A stretch of DNA of 64,000 nucleotides from Rhizobium binae. GTDB taxonomy: Bacteria; Pseudomonadota; Alphaproteobacteria; Rhizobiales; Rhizobiaceae. The notes below the pieces were generated by a model, which saw nothing but the letters and a program-made list of their open reading frames with translations, made no database searches and had not been told where the DNA came from. This document shows positions 51,192-60,030 of this stretch, one piece after another (positions within the stretch are counted from its first letter, which is position 1; every line of letters starts with the position of its first letter). Where the stretch lies: assembly GCF_017357225.1 (NCBI RefSeq), contig NZ_CP071604.1, forward strand, positions 1,801,001 to 1,865,000, written 5' to 3'. Both the position numbers and the translations under genes were made by a program.

Positions 51192-51725
51192 TTATCCCAA
51201 TGATCGTGGGGTTACGAAACGCTCGAGATAACCGGCGCCCGTCGTAATCTCGTCCCATCCGTCGAGATCGAGGTCGATGACGGCAAGTCCCGCCGTCGGG
51301 AACTTCTCCCGCATGCGTCCCACGGCATCAGCATCGCCGTCCGCCACGATAAGCGAGGCCGCATTCTCCATGCCGGGATTGTGGCCGACGATGAGCAGCG
51401 TGCGGATGCCAGGTTGGACGGCCCGGATCACATCGAGAATGCGCTCGGCCGGCACCTCGTAGATATCCGCCGCCTCGTGTTCGACCTTTTTCGAAAAGGC
51501 CCTGCGGACGAGCTTCCAGGTTTCCTGCGCCCGGCGGGCGGGCGAGACGAGGGCGAGATCGGGGATCAGTTTTTCGCGCACCATATAGGTGCCGATGACG
51601 CATGCCCCCTTGCGCCCGCGATCCGCCAATGGCCGTTCACGGTCGGCCACACCGTCGGGCCAAGCGGATTTGGCATGGCGCAGAAGGATGAGGCGGTGTT
51701 TCGGCAGCATGGGTTTCGGTGTCAT
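51192..51725 (-). CDS. SixA-like histidine phosphatase
   Basis: This 177-aa protein of the histidine phosphatase superfamily has the N-terminal catalytic motif LILLRHAKSAW (RHxK as in SixA), then SPARRAQETW and the second His in LLIVGHNPGM. SixA-type enzymes dephosphorylate histidine of phosphotransfer proteins. The target is unknown. The start is at ATG 51725 (ATG 51710 also possible). Confidence 0.87.
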   Translation of the reverse strand: MTPKPMLPKHRLILLRHAKSAWPDGVADRERPLADRGRKGACVIGTYMVREKLIPDLALVSPARRAQETWKLVRRAFSKKVEHEAADIYEVPAERILDVIRAVQPGIRTLLIVGHNPGMENAASLIVADGDADAVGRMREKFPTAGLAVIDLDLDGWDEITTGAGYLERFVTPRSLG

Positions 51726-51915
51726 TTTATCGCGAGGCCGATGTCGTCGGTTAGAGCTTGGTTGCGCGTTGACTCCTGGAGCATGAAGGGCCTCCGATAC
51801 AGCTCGCAAACTAGGCGGATGTCACTGGGGGGCAGTCGTTTCGTCCCACCTTTGCGAAACTTGAGCATCCCGCGGATTTCGGCGTGACGGTGTTCAATCG
51901 AGCCTGGAACGGGTC

Positions 51916-52091
51916 TTGTCCGAAATCGAATTAAGTTCGACCTCGCAGACGAAACTCTGGACGTCGCCCTGAGTTCCGATCCGGCAGGAGAACCGCAGCA
52001 GGTCTTCGAGCAGGCATCAACCTGTTTCGATACGCCAGATCGCAGGCTGATGCACGGGGCTATTTGCTGCGAATTCGCAAAACGGGCACCT
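51916..52091 (+). pseudogene. Decayed CYTH-domain (triphosphatase) remnant
   Basis: Read with two single-base gaps (near 51933 and 52058), the plus strand codes for EIEL(K)FDLADETLDVAL, then QASTCFDTPDRRLMHG and GYLLRIRKTG. These are the ExExK and later arginine/lysine motifs of CYTH inorganic triphosphatases. The gene lacks its C-terminal half and is not expressed as one protein. It is a relic of a once-functional neighbour. Confidence 0.6.
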
Positions 52092-52150
52092 TCCGGGCAC
52101 TTTTAGCGCCCGGACGGCTTGGCCATTTCTTCTGTCGGAAATGGCCAATT

Positions 52151-52357
52151 TCAGAGGCTTCTGGCCAGAACTAGTTTCGATTTCTCAACAGATACTTGTG
52201 CGATGACATTGACTTTGCCAGTCATTAACGGAGAATATTGAGTAAAATCAACGCACGCTTCGACACTAAGTTTGCTGCCTTTGTCGAGCCTTAATGTCAA
52301 AGCGGCCGACGTTCCGCAGGCGCGCAGGAAGCCTTGAACTCTGTTTAGCATTGGCAT
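52151..52357 (-). CDS. Possible small hypothetical protein
   Basis: A 68-aa frame with alternating hydrophobic residues (SAALTLRLDKGSKLSVEACV, then GKVNVIAQVSVEKSKLVLAR) looks like short beta strands. No good ribosome site or relative is known to me, and it sits in a decayed region. It may be a relic. Confidence 0.25.
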   Translation of the reverse strand: MPMLNRVQGFLRACGTSAALTLRLDKGSKLSVEACVDFTQYSPLMTGKVNVIAQVSVEKSKLVLARSL

Positions 52358-52464
52358 TTGATGTCAGATGGTCGGGGTGTGCCCAAACAGGCCGAGTGCC
52401 GAGGTAGTGCCGGAGTATTATTTTCCCACAGCCAGTGTGCGCCGCCTCAAGGGCGACGCCCTAT

Positions 52465-52712
52465 TTACCCGCGCATTCGTGCGACGTACGCGGTGACTGC
52501 GGCATCAAGGCCGGCGCGAGCAAAGAACTTCACGCGGACCGCCTCTGGTGGAAAGACAGGCTTCAAGCCTGCAACAATTTTTCGAAGCTGCGGTAGAGTG
52601 AAGTCGAATGCCGCCTTTGCCTGAAAAAAACTGACATAGCGAGCTTCGAAAGCCGCTGCGTCTGCCTCCGTTATAAAGCGCTGAGGTCGCCGTTGAGTGA
52701 CGTTGCGAGCGA
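52465..52712 (-). pseudogene. 3' fragment of a gene cut off by the IS21 element
   Basis: About 82 codons on the minus strand (RFITEADAAAFEARYVSFF, then KPVFPPEAVRVKFFARAGLD, ending ARMRG-stop at 52465) run without a start codon straight to the IS boundary at 52713. The helical pattern resembles the C-terminal part of TniQ-like or other HTH proteins, but I cannot name it. The 5' part is not found on the other side of the IS. Confidence 0.45.
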
Positions 52713-52746
52713 TGACTGTTGATTTGCGCTGAGAGTTGACCCGGGA
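52713..52746 (+). repeat. IS21 left terminal inverted repeat
   Basis: This 34-bp end repeat is matched exactly by the reverse complement of 55181-55214. A second related copy (GATTTGCACTGAGAAGTGAC) starts at 52745, giving the tandem end structure of the family. Confidence 0.85.
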
Positions 52747-52771
52747 TTTGCACTGAGAAGTGACCCGCCTT

Positions 52772-53584
52772 TTAGGTATCGTTCGTGTCGGTCTTGGTGG
52801 TCAAGCTCTTGCGTTTCTCCTTTGCCGTTTTGGGTTCATGTGCGGAACTGTTTTTGAAGCGGAAGCTGTCATTGCCAGTTTCCAGGATATGGCAATGATG
52901 GGTGAGCCGGTCGAGCAGCGCGGTTGTCATCTTTGCATCGCCGAACACGCTGGCCCATTCGCTGAAGCTGAGATTGGTCGTGATGATAACGCTGGTGCGC
53001 TCATAAAGCTTGCTCAGCAGATGGAAGAGCAGCGCGCCACCTGAAGCGCTGAACGGCAGGTATCCCAGCTCGTCGAGGATCACGAGATCGGAGTGAACGA
53101 GGCGATTGGCGATCTGCCCGGAGCGACCTTGTGCCTTTTCCTGTTCCAGTGCGTTGACCAGTTCGACGGTCGAGAAGAACCGAACCCGCTTGTGGTGATG
53201 CTCGATGGCCTGGACACCGATCGCCGTGGCAATGTGCGTCTTGCCCGTGCCGGGGCCGCCAACCAGGACAATGTTGTTGGCGTCATCGAGGAATTCGCAG
53301 CGGTGGAGCTGTTGCACTAGCGCCTCGTTGATCTCGCTGCTGGCGAAGTCGAAGCCGTTCAGATCGCGGTATGCAGGAAAGCGTGCGATCTTGAGCTGGT
53401 AGGCCGTCGATCGCACCTCTCGTTCAGCCGTTTCCGCTTTCAGAAGCTGTGACAGGATCGGAATGGCAGCTTCAAACGCCGGCGCTCCCTGTTCTGTCAG
53501 CTCTCCGACGGCTTGAGCCATGCCGTGCATCTTCAATTGCCGTAGCATGATGACAATGGCACCGCTTGCTGGGTTATGACGCAT
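52772..53584 (-). CDS. istB: IS21 helper ATPase IstB
   Basis: This 270-aa AAA+ ATPase of the DnaC/IstB family has Walker [12 protein letters not shown] and Walker [13 protein letters not shown], and it assists the IstA transposase. It starts inside the end of istA (11-bp overlap), the usual translational coupling of IS21. The protein is full length, with a basic C-terminal tail. Confidence 0.95.
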   Translation of the reverse strand: MRHNPASGAIVIMLRQLKMHGMAQAVGELTEQGAPAFEAAIPILSQLLKAETAEREVRSTAYQLKIARFPAYRDLNGFDFASSEINEALVQQLHRCEFLDDANNIVLVGGPGTGKTHIATAIGVQAIEHHHKRVRFFSTVELVNALEQEKAQGRSGQIANRLVHSDLVILDELGYLPFSASGGALLFHLLSKLYERTSVIITTNLSFSEWASVFGDAKMTTALLDRLTHHCHILETGNDSFRFKNSSAHEPKTAKEKRKSLTTKTDTNDT

Positions 53585-55100
53585 GACGAACCTCCGTCTT
53601 TCTCAAGGTGTCGTAGCGTTCGACATTGGCCTTAGGCTCATTGGTGAGCACCAGTGCCTGGGGTGCGTCGAGCGTCGGCGGCGTGAAGGATTTGCCATCG
53701 ACAAGGCGATGCAGCAGATTCAACACGTGAGTCTTGGTCGGAACCCCGGACTTCAGCGCCATGTCGACGGCCGACAGGACTGCTTGCTCATCGTGCTGAA
53801 GAACAAGCGCCAGAATATCGACCATCTCCCTGTCTCCACCCGGCTTCTTGAGCAGGTATTGCTGCAGGTTCTTGAATGCGTCCGGTAGCTCGGCGAACGG
53901 AGCACCATTGCGAAGAGCGCCGGGTTTGCGCTGTACGACAGCCAGATAGTGCCGCCAGTCGTAGATGGTCTGTCCCGGGCGGTCATGGGAACGATCGATG
54001 ACGCGGTGATGCTCGCAGACGATCTGACCTTCCGCTGCTATAACGACACGATCCGGATAGACCCGAAGGCTTACCGGCCGATTAGCGAAAGAGGCCGGGA
54101 CGCTGTAGCGGTTGCGCTCAAGATGCACGAGGCAGGTCGGCGTGACACGCTTTGTGTATTCGACAAAGCCATCGAACGGCCTGGAAACAGGCATGAGAGC
54201 CAGAGCCTCCTCAGCCCAGATGTCGGCAATGGTGCCGCGTACCTGACCATGTGGTGTCTTTGCCCAGAACTCCTTGCACCGAAGCTCAAGCCAATCATTC
54301 AAGGCTTCCAATGATGGAAAGCGCGGGATCGGTTGAAAGAAGCGATGACGCGCATCCTGAACGTTCTTCTCGACTTGCCCCTTCTCCCAACCTGAAGCCG
54401 GATTGCAAAACTCGGGCTCGAACAGGTAGTGGCTGGCCATCGCCATGAAGCGGACATTGACGTCACGCTCTTTTCCACGGCCAACCTTGTCGATCGCTGT
54501 GCGCATGTTGTCGTAGATGCCACGGCCAGGAATTCCACCGAAGACGCGGAACGCATGATTGTGCGCATCGAACAGCATCTCGTGGGTTTGCAGCAGATAG
54601 GCCCGGACAATAAAGGCACGGCTGTAGCTCAGCTTTGTATGTGCCACCTGCAGCTTGGTGCGTTCATTGCCAATGATGGCCCAATCCTCAGACCAGTCGA
54701 ACTGGAACGCCTCACCCGGTTCAAATGCCAGGGGGACAAACGTGCCACGTCCTGTCGTCTGGAGTTCTCTCTGTCGGTCCGATTTCCATTCTCGAGCAAA
54801 GGCTGCAACGCGGCAGTAGGAACCATTATAGCCGAGGCTCACCAGATCAGAATGCAATTGCTTCATTGTCCGCTTCTGCTTGCGGCTCTTTTTCGATTCA
54901 GTCTTCAGCCACGCTGATAGCCGATCCGCGAATGGATCAAGCTTGCTCGGCCGCTCCGGGACATTGAACTTGGGTTCAACGCCGCCGGCACGCAGATATT
55001 TGCGGATGGTATTCCGGGATAAGCCCGTCCTGCGGCATATCTCCCGGATCGATAGCTGATCCCGAAAATGCCAGCGCCGGATTACGCTCAGTAACGCCAT
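53574..55100 (-). CDS. istA: IS21 transposase IstA
   Basis: This 508-aa transposase has an N-terminal HTH ([21 protein letters not shown]), a DDE integrase core ([13 protein letters not shown] with the first Asp, [11 protein letters not shown] with the second, and the Glu in [13 protein letters not shown]) and a C-terminal Mu-like beta region. All three catalytic residues are present, so the element may be active. A GTG at 55109 is an alternative start. Confidence 0.94.
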   Translation of the reverse strand: MALLSVIRRWHFRDQLSIREICRRTGLSRNTIRKYLRAGGVEPKFNVPERPSKLDPFADRLSAWLKTESKKSRKQKRTMKQLHSDLVSLGYNGSYCRVAAFAREWKSDRQRELQTTGRGTFVPLAFEPGEAFQFDWSEDWAIIGNERTKLQVAHTKLSYSRAFIVRAYLLQTHEMLFDAHNHAFRVFGGIPGRGIYDNMRTAIDKVGRGKERDVNVRFMAMASHYLFEPEFCNPASGWEKGQVEKNVQDARHRFFQPIPRFPSLEALNDWLELRCKEFWAKTPHGQVRGTIADIWAEEALALMPVSRPFDGFVEYTKRVTPTCLVHLERNRYSVPASFANRPVSLRVYPDRVVIAAEGQIVCEHHRVIDRSHDRPGQTIYDWRHYLAVVQRKPGALRNGAPFAELPDAFKNLQQYLLKKPGGDREMVDILALVLQHDEQAVLSAVDMALKSGVPTKTHVLNLLHRLVDGKSFTPPTLDAPQALVLTNEPKANVERYDTLRKTEVRHAS

Positions 55101-55180
55101 GTCGATCACTCCAGAGCCCCCGCTGAAACCACAGGGGATGATTGAAACATGGGTCAATTCTCAGTGATATTTTCCCGCAG

Positions 55181-55214
55181 TCCCGGGTCAACTCTCAGCG
55201 CAAATCAACAGTCA
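55181..55214 (-). repeat. IS21 right terminal inverted repeat
   Basis: This is the perfect inverted partner of the left end. A weaker inner copy lies at 55151-55170. The flank beyond 55214 (ATGAAACGG) does not repeat the flank before 52713. Confidence 0.85.
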
Positions 55215-55372
55215 ATGAAACGGTGGCAACGGCACGAACCCCCTGACCGCCCAAATCACCGCGCCCGAGGCATCATGAAGCGGGTCACGATGCTAGGCTC
55301 GTTATGGCGGAAGACCTCAATGAGGCAGGAGTCACTCCGGTAGCGACCCCGGAGTGCTGGGCCATGCTTCGG

Positions 55373-56851
55373 CTAGCCTGCGCTGACAGCCTTCTTCAGA
55401 AAGGCAAACATTTCCGGGCCGTGTGGTGCACTTTCATAGCCCGGCCCGGGACCGAACTCGTCGTCCTCCTCGTCGGGCAGAGGCTTCAGATACAGGTCGA
55501 AGAATTCCTCGCCCGAGTAGCCGATCCATTCGGCATCCTCGAGAAGCATTTCCGCTCTTCCCGGATCAGAGTCTACCAAGGCGATTGCCTTCTGCCGGAT
55601 CGACGGCATCCCGGAAAAATGGAACTTAACTAAGGATTGGGAGCGCGGTCTACCTGCTCTGCCCGCTTCGCAAAGATTGAGTACCAGTCGAAATGCCGTT
55701 TCCTGGTCGAGTGAGCGCCCAATGATCCGCTCGTGGCCAGGGTTCCATCTTTCGAATGCAGCCGATGCGAACGTCTCAGCCCGATCGTGGTCGTAAGTTG
55801 CGGAGACCAACATCGATTTGGCCCGCCCCAGATGCGGATGGTCCGCGCCGAGCGCTCTCAAGAATGCCTCGGTTGCCAGCATCTTTCGAATGCAGGCGTC
55901 GAGCGTTAACCGAAGCCTGCCCGTTCCGTCGTTCAGCACCCAGTAGAAGATCTCTCGGAGAGCGAACTCGCGTTCCTCGTCGTCCAGCGAGAACTCGTTG
56001 ATTATTGCGGCGAGGGCGGCATCGACTGAGTCATTGGATTTCTGACTGTGCCGACCCAGTATCGCCGGATCCTGCGCGATGATCTCAATCAACCACGAGC
56101 TTGATGGCGGTAAGGTCCGCCGTTCCAGCAGGGTCAGTGACAGGTATTTCTGTAGCTGACTGTTCTGCTCGTTAGCCACCCAGCGCAGGAAGATCTCGGC
56201 ATTGCGCTTGAAGCGAGGGCTGCCGAACTCGTGGTTTGCAACGATGGCATTTATCACTTCCCAATGGGCGGCCGGGTCGCAGAGACTTAGCTCGTCACGC
56301 GTCGTATGCTCGTGCCCATAGGGCAGCGCTGCCGGGTACATGTCGACGTTGGTCATCTTGTGAAGGATTTCCGCGAGACCGTGCATTGCACTGATGAACC
56401 TGACCGAAAGGATTCGAGCGTGACCGTTCGCGATCATCCGTCGGGCTTCGTCTTCACCGATCATGCAGCCGGACGCATGCGCCGCTTGATTTCTTGCCTC
56501 GTATAGATGCTTGAGATAGCGCTGCTGCTCGATGTCGAGCTTTCCCCAGTTGTCTGTCAGATTGAGCACGTCGTTCTCGTAAGAGCCTTGGTGCTTGCGG
56601 ACCGATTCGAGCTTCTGCGCGAGAGTCCTGGCAGTGCCATCGAATTGGGCGAAATCTGCAGCCTTGTGCCGAATGTCATCGAAGACCGCACAAGCCATCA
56701 TCACAACCGAAGCGCGGAAGGCGCGGGCGTTGAAGCAGTTAACTGCTTCCGTGAAATAGGAGCGGGATTCCTCGTTGTGAACCTCAAGGAGCATCTTCTC
56801 GAGGTCGAACGGGATGAAGTTGTCAGTGTCAGTGGGGATGTGTGGTTGCAT
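55373..56851 (-). CDS. HEPN-like protein with Rx4H motif
   Basis: This 492-aa soluble protein has a helical N-terminal domain (about residues 20-180) of DUF4145/HEPN type. The HEPN nuclease motif R-x4-H is at Arg120 and His125 in YEARNQAAHASG. A long helical-repeat-like region (about 200-440) and an acidic tail (PLPDEEDDEFGPGPGYE) follow. HEPN domains are RNases in toxin-antitoxin and defence systems; here that role is inference from the motif and the accessory setting. ATG 56851 has AGGCAGG upstream. It converges on the IS21 end. Confidence 0.6.
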   Translation of the reverse strand: MQPHIPTDTDNFIPFDLEKMLLEVHNEESRSYFTEAVNCFNARAFRASVVMMACAVFDDIRHKAADFAQFDGTARTLAQKLESVRKHQGSYENDVLNLTDNWGKLDIEQQRYLKHLYEARNQAAHASGCMIGEDEARRMIANGHARILSVRFISAMHGLAEILHKMTNVDMYPAALPYGHEHTTRDELSLCDPAAHWEVINAIVANHEFGSPRFKRNAEIFLRWVANEQNSQLQKYLSLTLLERRTLPPSSSWLIEIIAQDPAILGRHSQKSNDSVDAALAAIINEFSLDDEEREFALREIFYWVLNDGTGRLRLTLDACIRKMLATEAFLRALGADHPHLGRAKSMLVSATYDHDRAETFASAAFERWNPGHERIIGRSLDQETAFRLVLNLCEAGRAGRPRSQSLVKFHFSGMPSIRQKAIALVDSDPGRAEMLLEDAEWIGYSGEEFFDLYLKPLPDEEDDEFGPGPGYESAPHGPEMFAFLKKAVSAG

Positions 56852-57056
56852 GATGACCTGCCTTTCTGCCACACGTGGTAGCCCGGCTGGCATGAATCTT
56901 GGCTTAGCGAGTTCGGTTAAAAGGTTACAAAGATTCAGACTTCCCCAACGTCATCTCCGGCGGACTTCATACGAATTCGAACACGAGACGGCGACCTGAG
57001 GACTGGCGTTCGCGCTCCCGCTGAATTAGGCACCATCGACGAACAAGGAGGGAAGC

Positions 57057-58311
57057 ATGGCGATCGACAATGCACGCTAGGCGGAGATCAAGGGGAAGTC
57101 AATTTTTCCCGAAGCGAGATCGGTCGCGTCTTTCAAGTACCTTACGCAGATCATTGGCCTCGACGAAATCGACAAGGCGCAGTTCGAAGGATTCGATGAC
57201 GTTTCCGCGTTCGGCTCCAAACGATCGGTCGTGTCGACAATCTACCATGAGCTTACCCATTGGTCCGACCTGCTTGGAACGATATGGGGCCGCCGTAATG
57301 GAGAGGCAGTTCTGGAAGATGGTTGCGCTGCATGATGCCGATCGCAGGCTCATGCTGCCTGGGTACTATCGCGTTCAGGAAGGTCACGGCGATTTGGGTT
57401 CGCCAAGAAACTGCAGGGTAGATTTCAGTGGAGGAATCGAATTCGATGCGAACGGGATACCGAACCCGGAACGTCCAATTCTCTTCGTCCGATTTTATGG
57501 AAGCGGCACGTTTTTCATAAGGCAGCCCCTTGTTGTTGGGGCGCTGCTCGAGACAACCGCAGTGTGGTCGGAATTGAAGTCGGGCATTGAGGTTGCCGCC
57601 ACGCTTGAAAGCGGAGCCGCAACTGTGGAGAACACCTTCATCGATAACGAGTTGCGCGGTCTGCTGGAAGATCCAACTCTGACTATCTATACCGCACCTG
57701 CCCGAATGGTCTCACATTTTGCCGACATCTCGGACTACCGTGCAGTCTACGAACTTGCCGCCAGCTTGGCGTTTGTCTGCCTAAATCTCCGCGAGCGGGA
57801 TTATTCGAGGCTCCGCGTTCCCGCCCTCATGAACGTCTGGGGGAAACGGAACGACGCGTCCCGAAAAAACATGGACCCGGCCTACGCATTCGCAGCGATT
57901 TGCGTCCATGGAGGGCGGAAGGCTGCGGGGCAAGCTTTCGAAGATTGGCTTGACTTAGGTCTGGCCAGAGCCGGGTTGCCAAAGGCCGCAGCAATCCGAC
58001 AGGCTGCGGTCGATGCGATGCGGGGAGAAGCGCACTTGCCGCCATCGCTGTGGGCTCTGCAGGGAAAGTACCTTAGAGAAGCAGGAATAATCGTTGCTGA
58101 GGCAAGATCCCGATTATCGGACCCGGCCTTGACTATGTCGCTGGCGGTCGCAGAAAACCTTCCACTTCCCCCCCTGGTCGACAGCAATCTCGAAGTCGGC
58201 CGACTTCCTTATAGCTCATTCGAATATGATGAATGGGATCCGAACGAGATGTTTGATGTGGAGTATGAGCTTATAGACGCCGTGGAAAACATGCTTTCTG
58301 CATGCCGTTGA
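57057..58311 (+). pseudogene. Metallopeptidase-like gene with an early stop and a frameshift
   Basis: A strong ribosome site (AAGGAGGGAAGC) and ATG 57057 open a frame that hits TAG at 57078-57080 after seven codons. The same frame then continues (SFKYLTQIIGLDEIDKAQF), reaching the zinc-protease motif YHELTHWSD (HExxH at 57246-57260). Between about 57285 and 57320 the coding signal moves to the next frame and runs to 58311 (FWKMVALHDADRRLMLPGYY, then RFYGSGTFFIRQPL). So the protein needs one stop read-through and one frame change to be made. It is most likely a pseudogene; assembly error is possible. The family is unknown to me. Confidence 0.6.
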
Positions 58312-58343
58312 CTTGTTCATGCTCAGCATATCGCTTCGCAGCA

Positions 58344-59090
58344 TCAGCACCCATTTTTCGCGTGGATCCCCGATATGTAATCCCGGCCGCCACGGTTTAC
58401 GGTCGTGACGGTCGCGGAACCGTCGCAGGCCCGCTTGCCGTCGCTGAAGTGGTAACGCACTGAAAAGCGGTTGTCGCTAACTCTGGAAACGTCAATCAGC
58501 GTGATCGGCTCGGAAAGGGATCCATAAAAGCTCGATAGCGCCTTTGGACTGAAGGCCCCTTTGCGTGTCTTTTCAGGAACAACATAGGACGATGCGAGCG
58601 CGCCATCCCCAGAGTGCAAGGCGGCGTAAAACGCCTCAATGGTGGTCGCCGCCGTTCCGTAGCTGGCTGTGATGTCCCGAGCCGACGAAACGGACTTCAC
58701 CCATACAAGCAAGGGTCGGTGATGATGTCCGGTCATGGCTGGCATTGGATCGGTCACATCGACGTAGACATCCGCGTCACGGAATTTCGCCATGTCCTTC
58801 GCGGTCGAGTCCGTTGGCACCAGCTGGACTTCGTCGAACATGTTGCTCGGGTCGGCAAATTCATCTCCCACGATGCAAATCGGATGGTCGAGCTTCAGCA
58901 CATATCCTGGCTCAGGCGTGTCGCCCTTCTGCACGTCCTCGAAATTTGGCGGCCCGGCGAATATCCGATGGGTCAGATGGCCAATGAGAGACGATGGCTC
59001 CTTTTTTGAGACGTCGTAACAGGCCGAGTGGGCGGCCGATGCAAATAAAGTGGCGGCTGCAGCCGTCGAAAACCAGATCGGTAGTTTCAT
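58344..59090 (-). CDS. Secreted protein with DUF4431-like N-terminal part
   Basis: This 248-aa exported protein has a signal peptide (residues 1-23, ending AAHSA). The N-terminal part has the DUF4431-like pattern CYDV, SSLIGHLTHRIFAGPPNFEDV, then KLDHPICIVG. The C-terminal half (AFYAALHSGDGALASSYVVPEK and onward) is shared with the fragment at 49182-49490. It overlaps the end of the HEPN gene upstream by 4 bp (ATGA), so the two are co-translated. The function is unknown. Confidence 0.68.
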   Translation of the reverse strand: MKLPIWFSTAAAATLFASAAHSACYDVSKKEPSSLIGHLTHRIFAGPPNFEDVQKGDTPEPGYVLKLDHPICIVGDEFADPSNMFDEVQLVPTDSTAKDMAKFRDADVYVDVTDPMPAMTGHHHRPLLVWVKSVSSARDITASYGTAATTIEAFYAALHSGDGALASSYVVPEKTRKGAFSPKALSSFYGSLSEPITLIDVSRVSDNRFSVRYHFSDGKRACDGSATVTTVNRGGRDYISGIHAKNGC

Positions 59091-59788
59091 GCATCCCTCT
59101 CGTTACGCCTGCGAACTCGCCATTCGTACGCCTTCTCCTCGCGCGACTGAATGTAGTCTACAAGCATGTCCACATGATCGAGTGCCAGAAAAAGATCGTC
59201 GGCACTAACCTCGACGCGGCGACCGAACCAGGACACTGGATCCTCGGGGTCGTGCTCTGTGGTATCGCCGCCGACGAAGTACAGGCGCCTGTGAGATCGG
59301 ATCGACTCCTCGTCATAAAACGCGTCGAAACCGGAATAGTCATTCATGTGCTGGGTGATGTTCCTGACAAGAACCACCTGTTCGATGATTGCGAAATCAG
59401 CCGGACAATCGCTCCAATCCGTGTCGAGAACCTCGCCAAGCATCACCTTGTAGGCGGGCACGAAACCCTTCTTGAACAGCTTACGCTTCTCTTTGTCCGT
59501 CGGTCTGAAGCCGAATTCCTGTTGGAAGTTTGCGAATGTGATCTTGAGCGAGTTCGACAGCATGGAAAGGCAAGAATAACCGACGACGTTCAACGCCATG
59601 TCTGCTTCCAACCATTCCTCGAGGTACGCAGGCTCGCCGCTCTCGATATCGAAGTGCGGAGGCGGCTCGTTATACGGCTCGCGCTCCTCATCGATTGCCT
59701 TGCGGGTCTCAATGAACGGCTTGCTGGCCTCGCGGTAATACCTGCGTATGAAGTCTGTTCTATGCTTCGAAAAATACTGAACGTCCAT
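59087..59788 (-). CDS. HEPN-like protein with Rx4H motif
   Basis: This 233-aa soluble helical protein has the HEPN-type motif R-x4-H at Arg142 and His147 in VVLVRNITQHMNDYSG. HEPN domains of this sort cut RNA. The frame extends to 60040, but ATG 59788 with GGGAG upstream begins the folded part. It is coupled to the secreted protein at 58344 and divergent from the caspase pair across 242 bp. A role as a toxin or RNA-cutting effector is inference. Confidence 0.6.
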   Translation of the reverse strand: MDVQYFSKHRTDFIRRYYREASKPFIETRKAIDEEREPYNEPPPHFDIESGEPAYLEEWLEADMALNVVGYSCLSMLSNSLKITFANFQQEFGFRPTDKEKRKLFKKGFVPAYKVMLGEVLDTDWSDCPADFAIIEQVVLVRNITQHMNDYSGFDAFYDEESIRSHRRLYFVGGDTTEHDPEDPVSWFGRRVEVSADDLFLALDHVDMLVDYIQSREEKAYEWRVRRRNERDA

Positions 59789-60030
59789 GGGGCTCCCGAC
59801 CGTGCGGAAATGGGTAACTGACTCCCCGCAGCGACAACACCTTACGTTGCAGCTCCTGCGAAGAAAAGCGAGAGCATTGGGTGGGCGGTCGGGTTGATAC
59901 CCAGCGTGGGCTACTAGGGACAATGCCCAAAAATAGAGTGTAAAAACATCGCTCTGGTCAAGAGCTCCGTTGCCCGACCGAACCACAGCGATATAGATTC
60001 CTTGCCTGTTCGAAACGGTGAGACGGCGAG
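59789..60030. other. Divergent gap between HEPN and caspase-operon genes
   Basis: This 242-bp gap is where promoters for both sides should lie. I see no certain operator or hairpin. The frames in it are shadows of the HEPN gene's upstream region. Confidence 0.4.

Larger units (their letters stand above)
52713..55214 (-). mobile_element. IS21-family insertion sequence
   Basis: This 2.5-kb element carries istA and istB with the typical overlap. It is bounded by 34-bp perfect inverted repeats (52713-52746 and 55181-55214, starting TGACTGTTGATTTGCGCTGA). An inner, less exact repeat of the end sequence lies at each side (52745-52766 and 55151-55170), as in IS21 members with several transposase sites. 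I see no target-site duplication in the flanks. Confidence 0.92.

Noticed and set aside
55304..55633. Plus-strand frame next to the IS21 right end
   Set aside because: It is mostly antisense to the end of the HEPN-like gene, with no ribosome site or known motif.
57057..57330. Programmed frameshifting or stop read-through in the HExxH gene
   Set aside because: I see no slippery heptamer or strong downstream stem at the shift point, and two separate lesions fit decay or error better.
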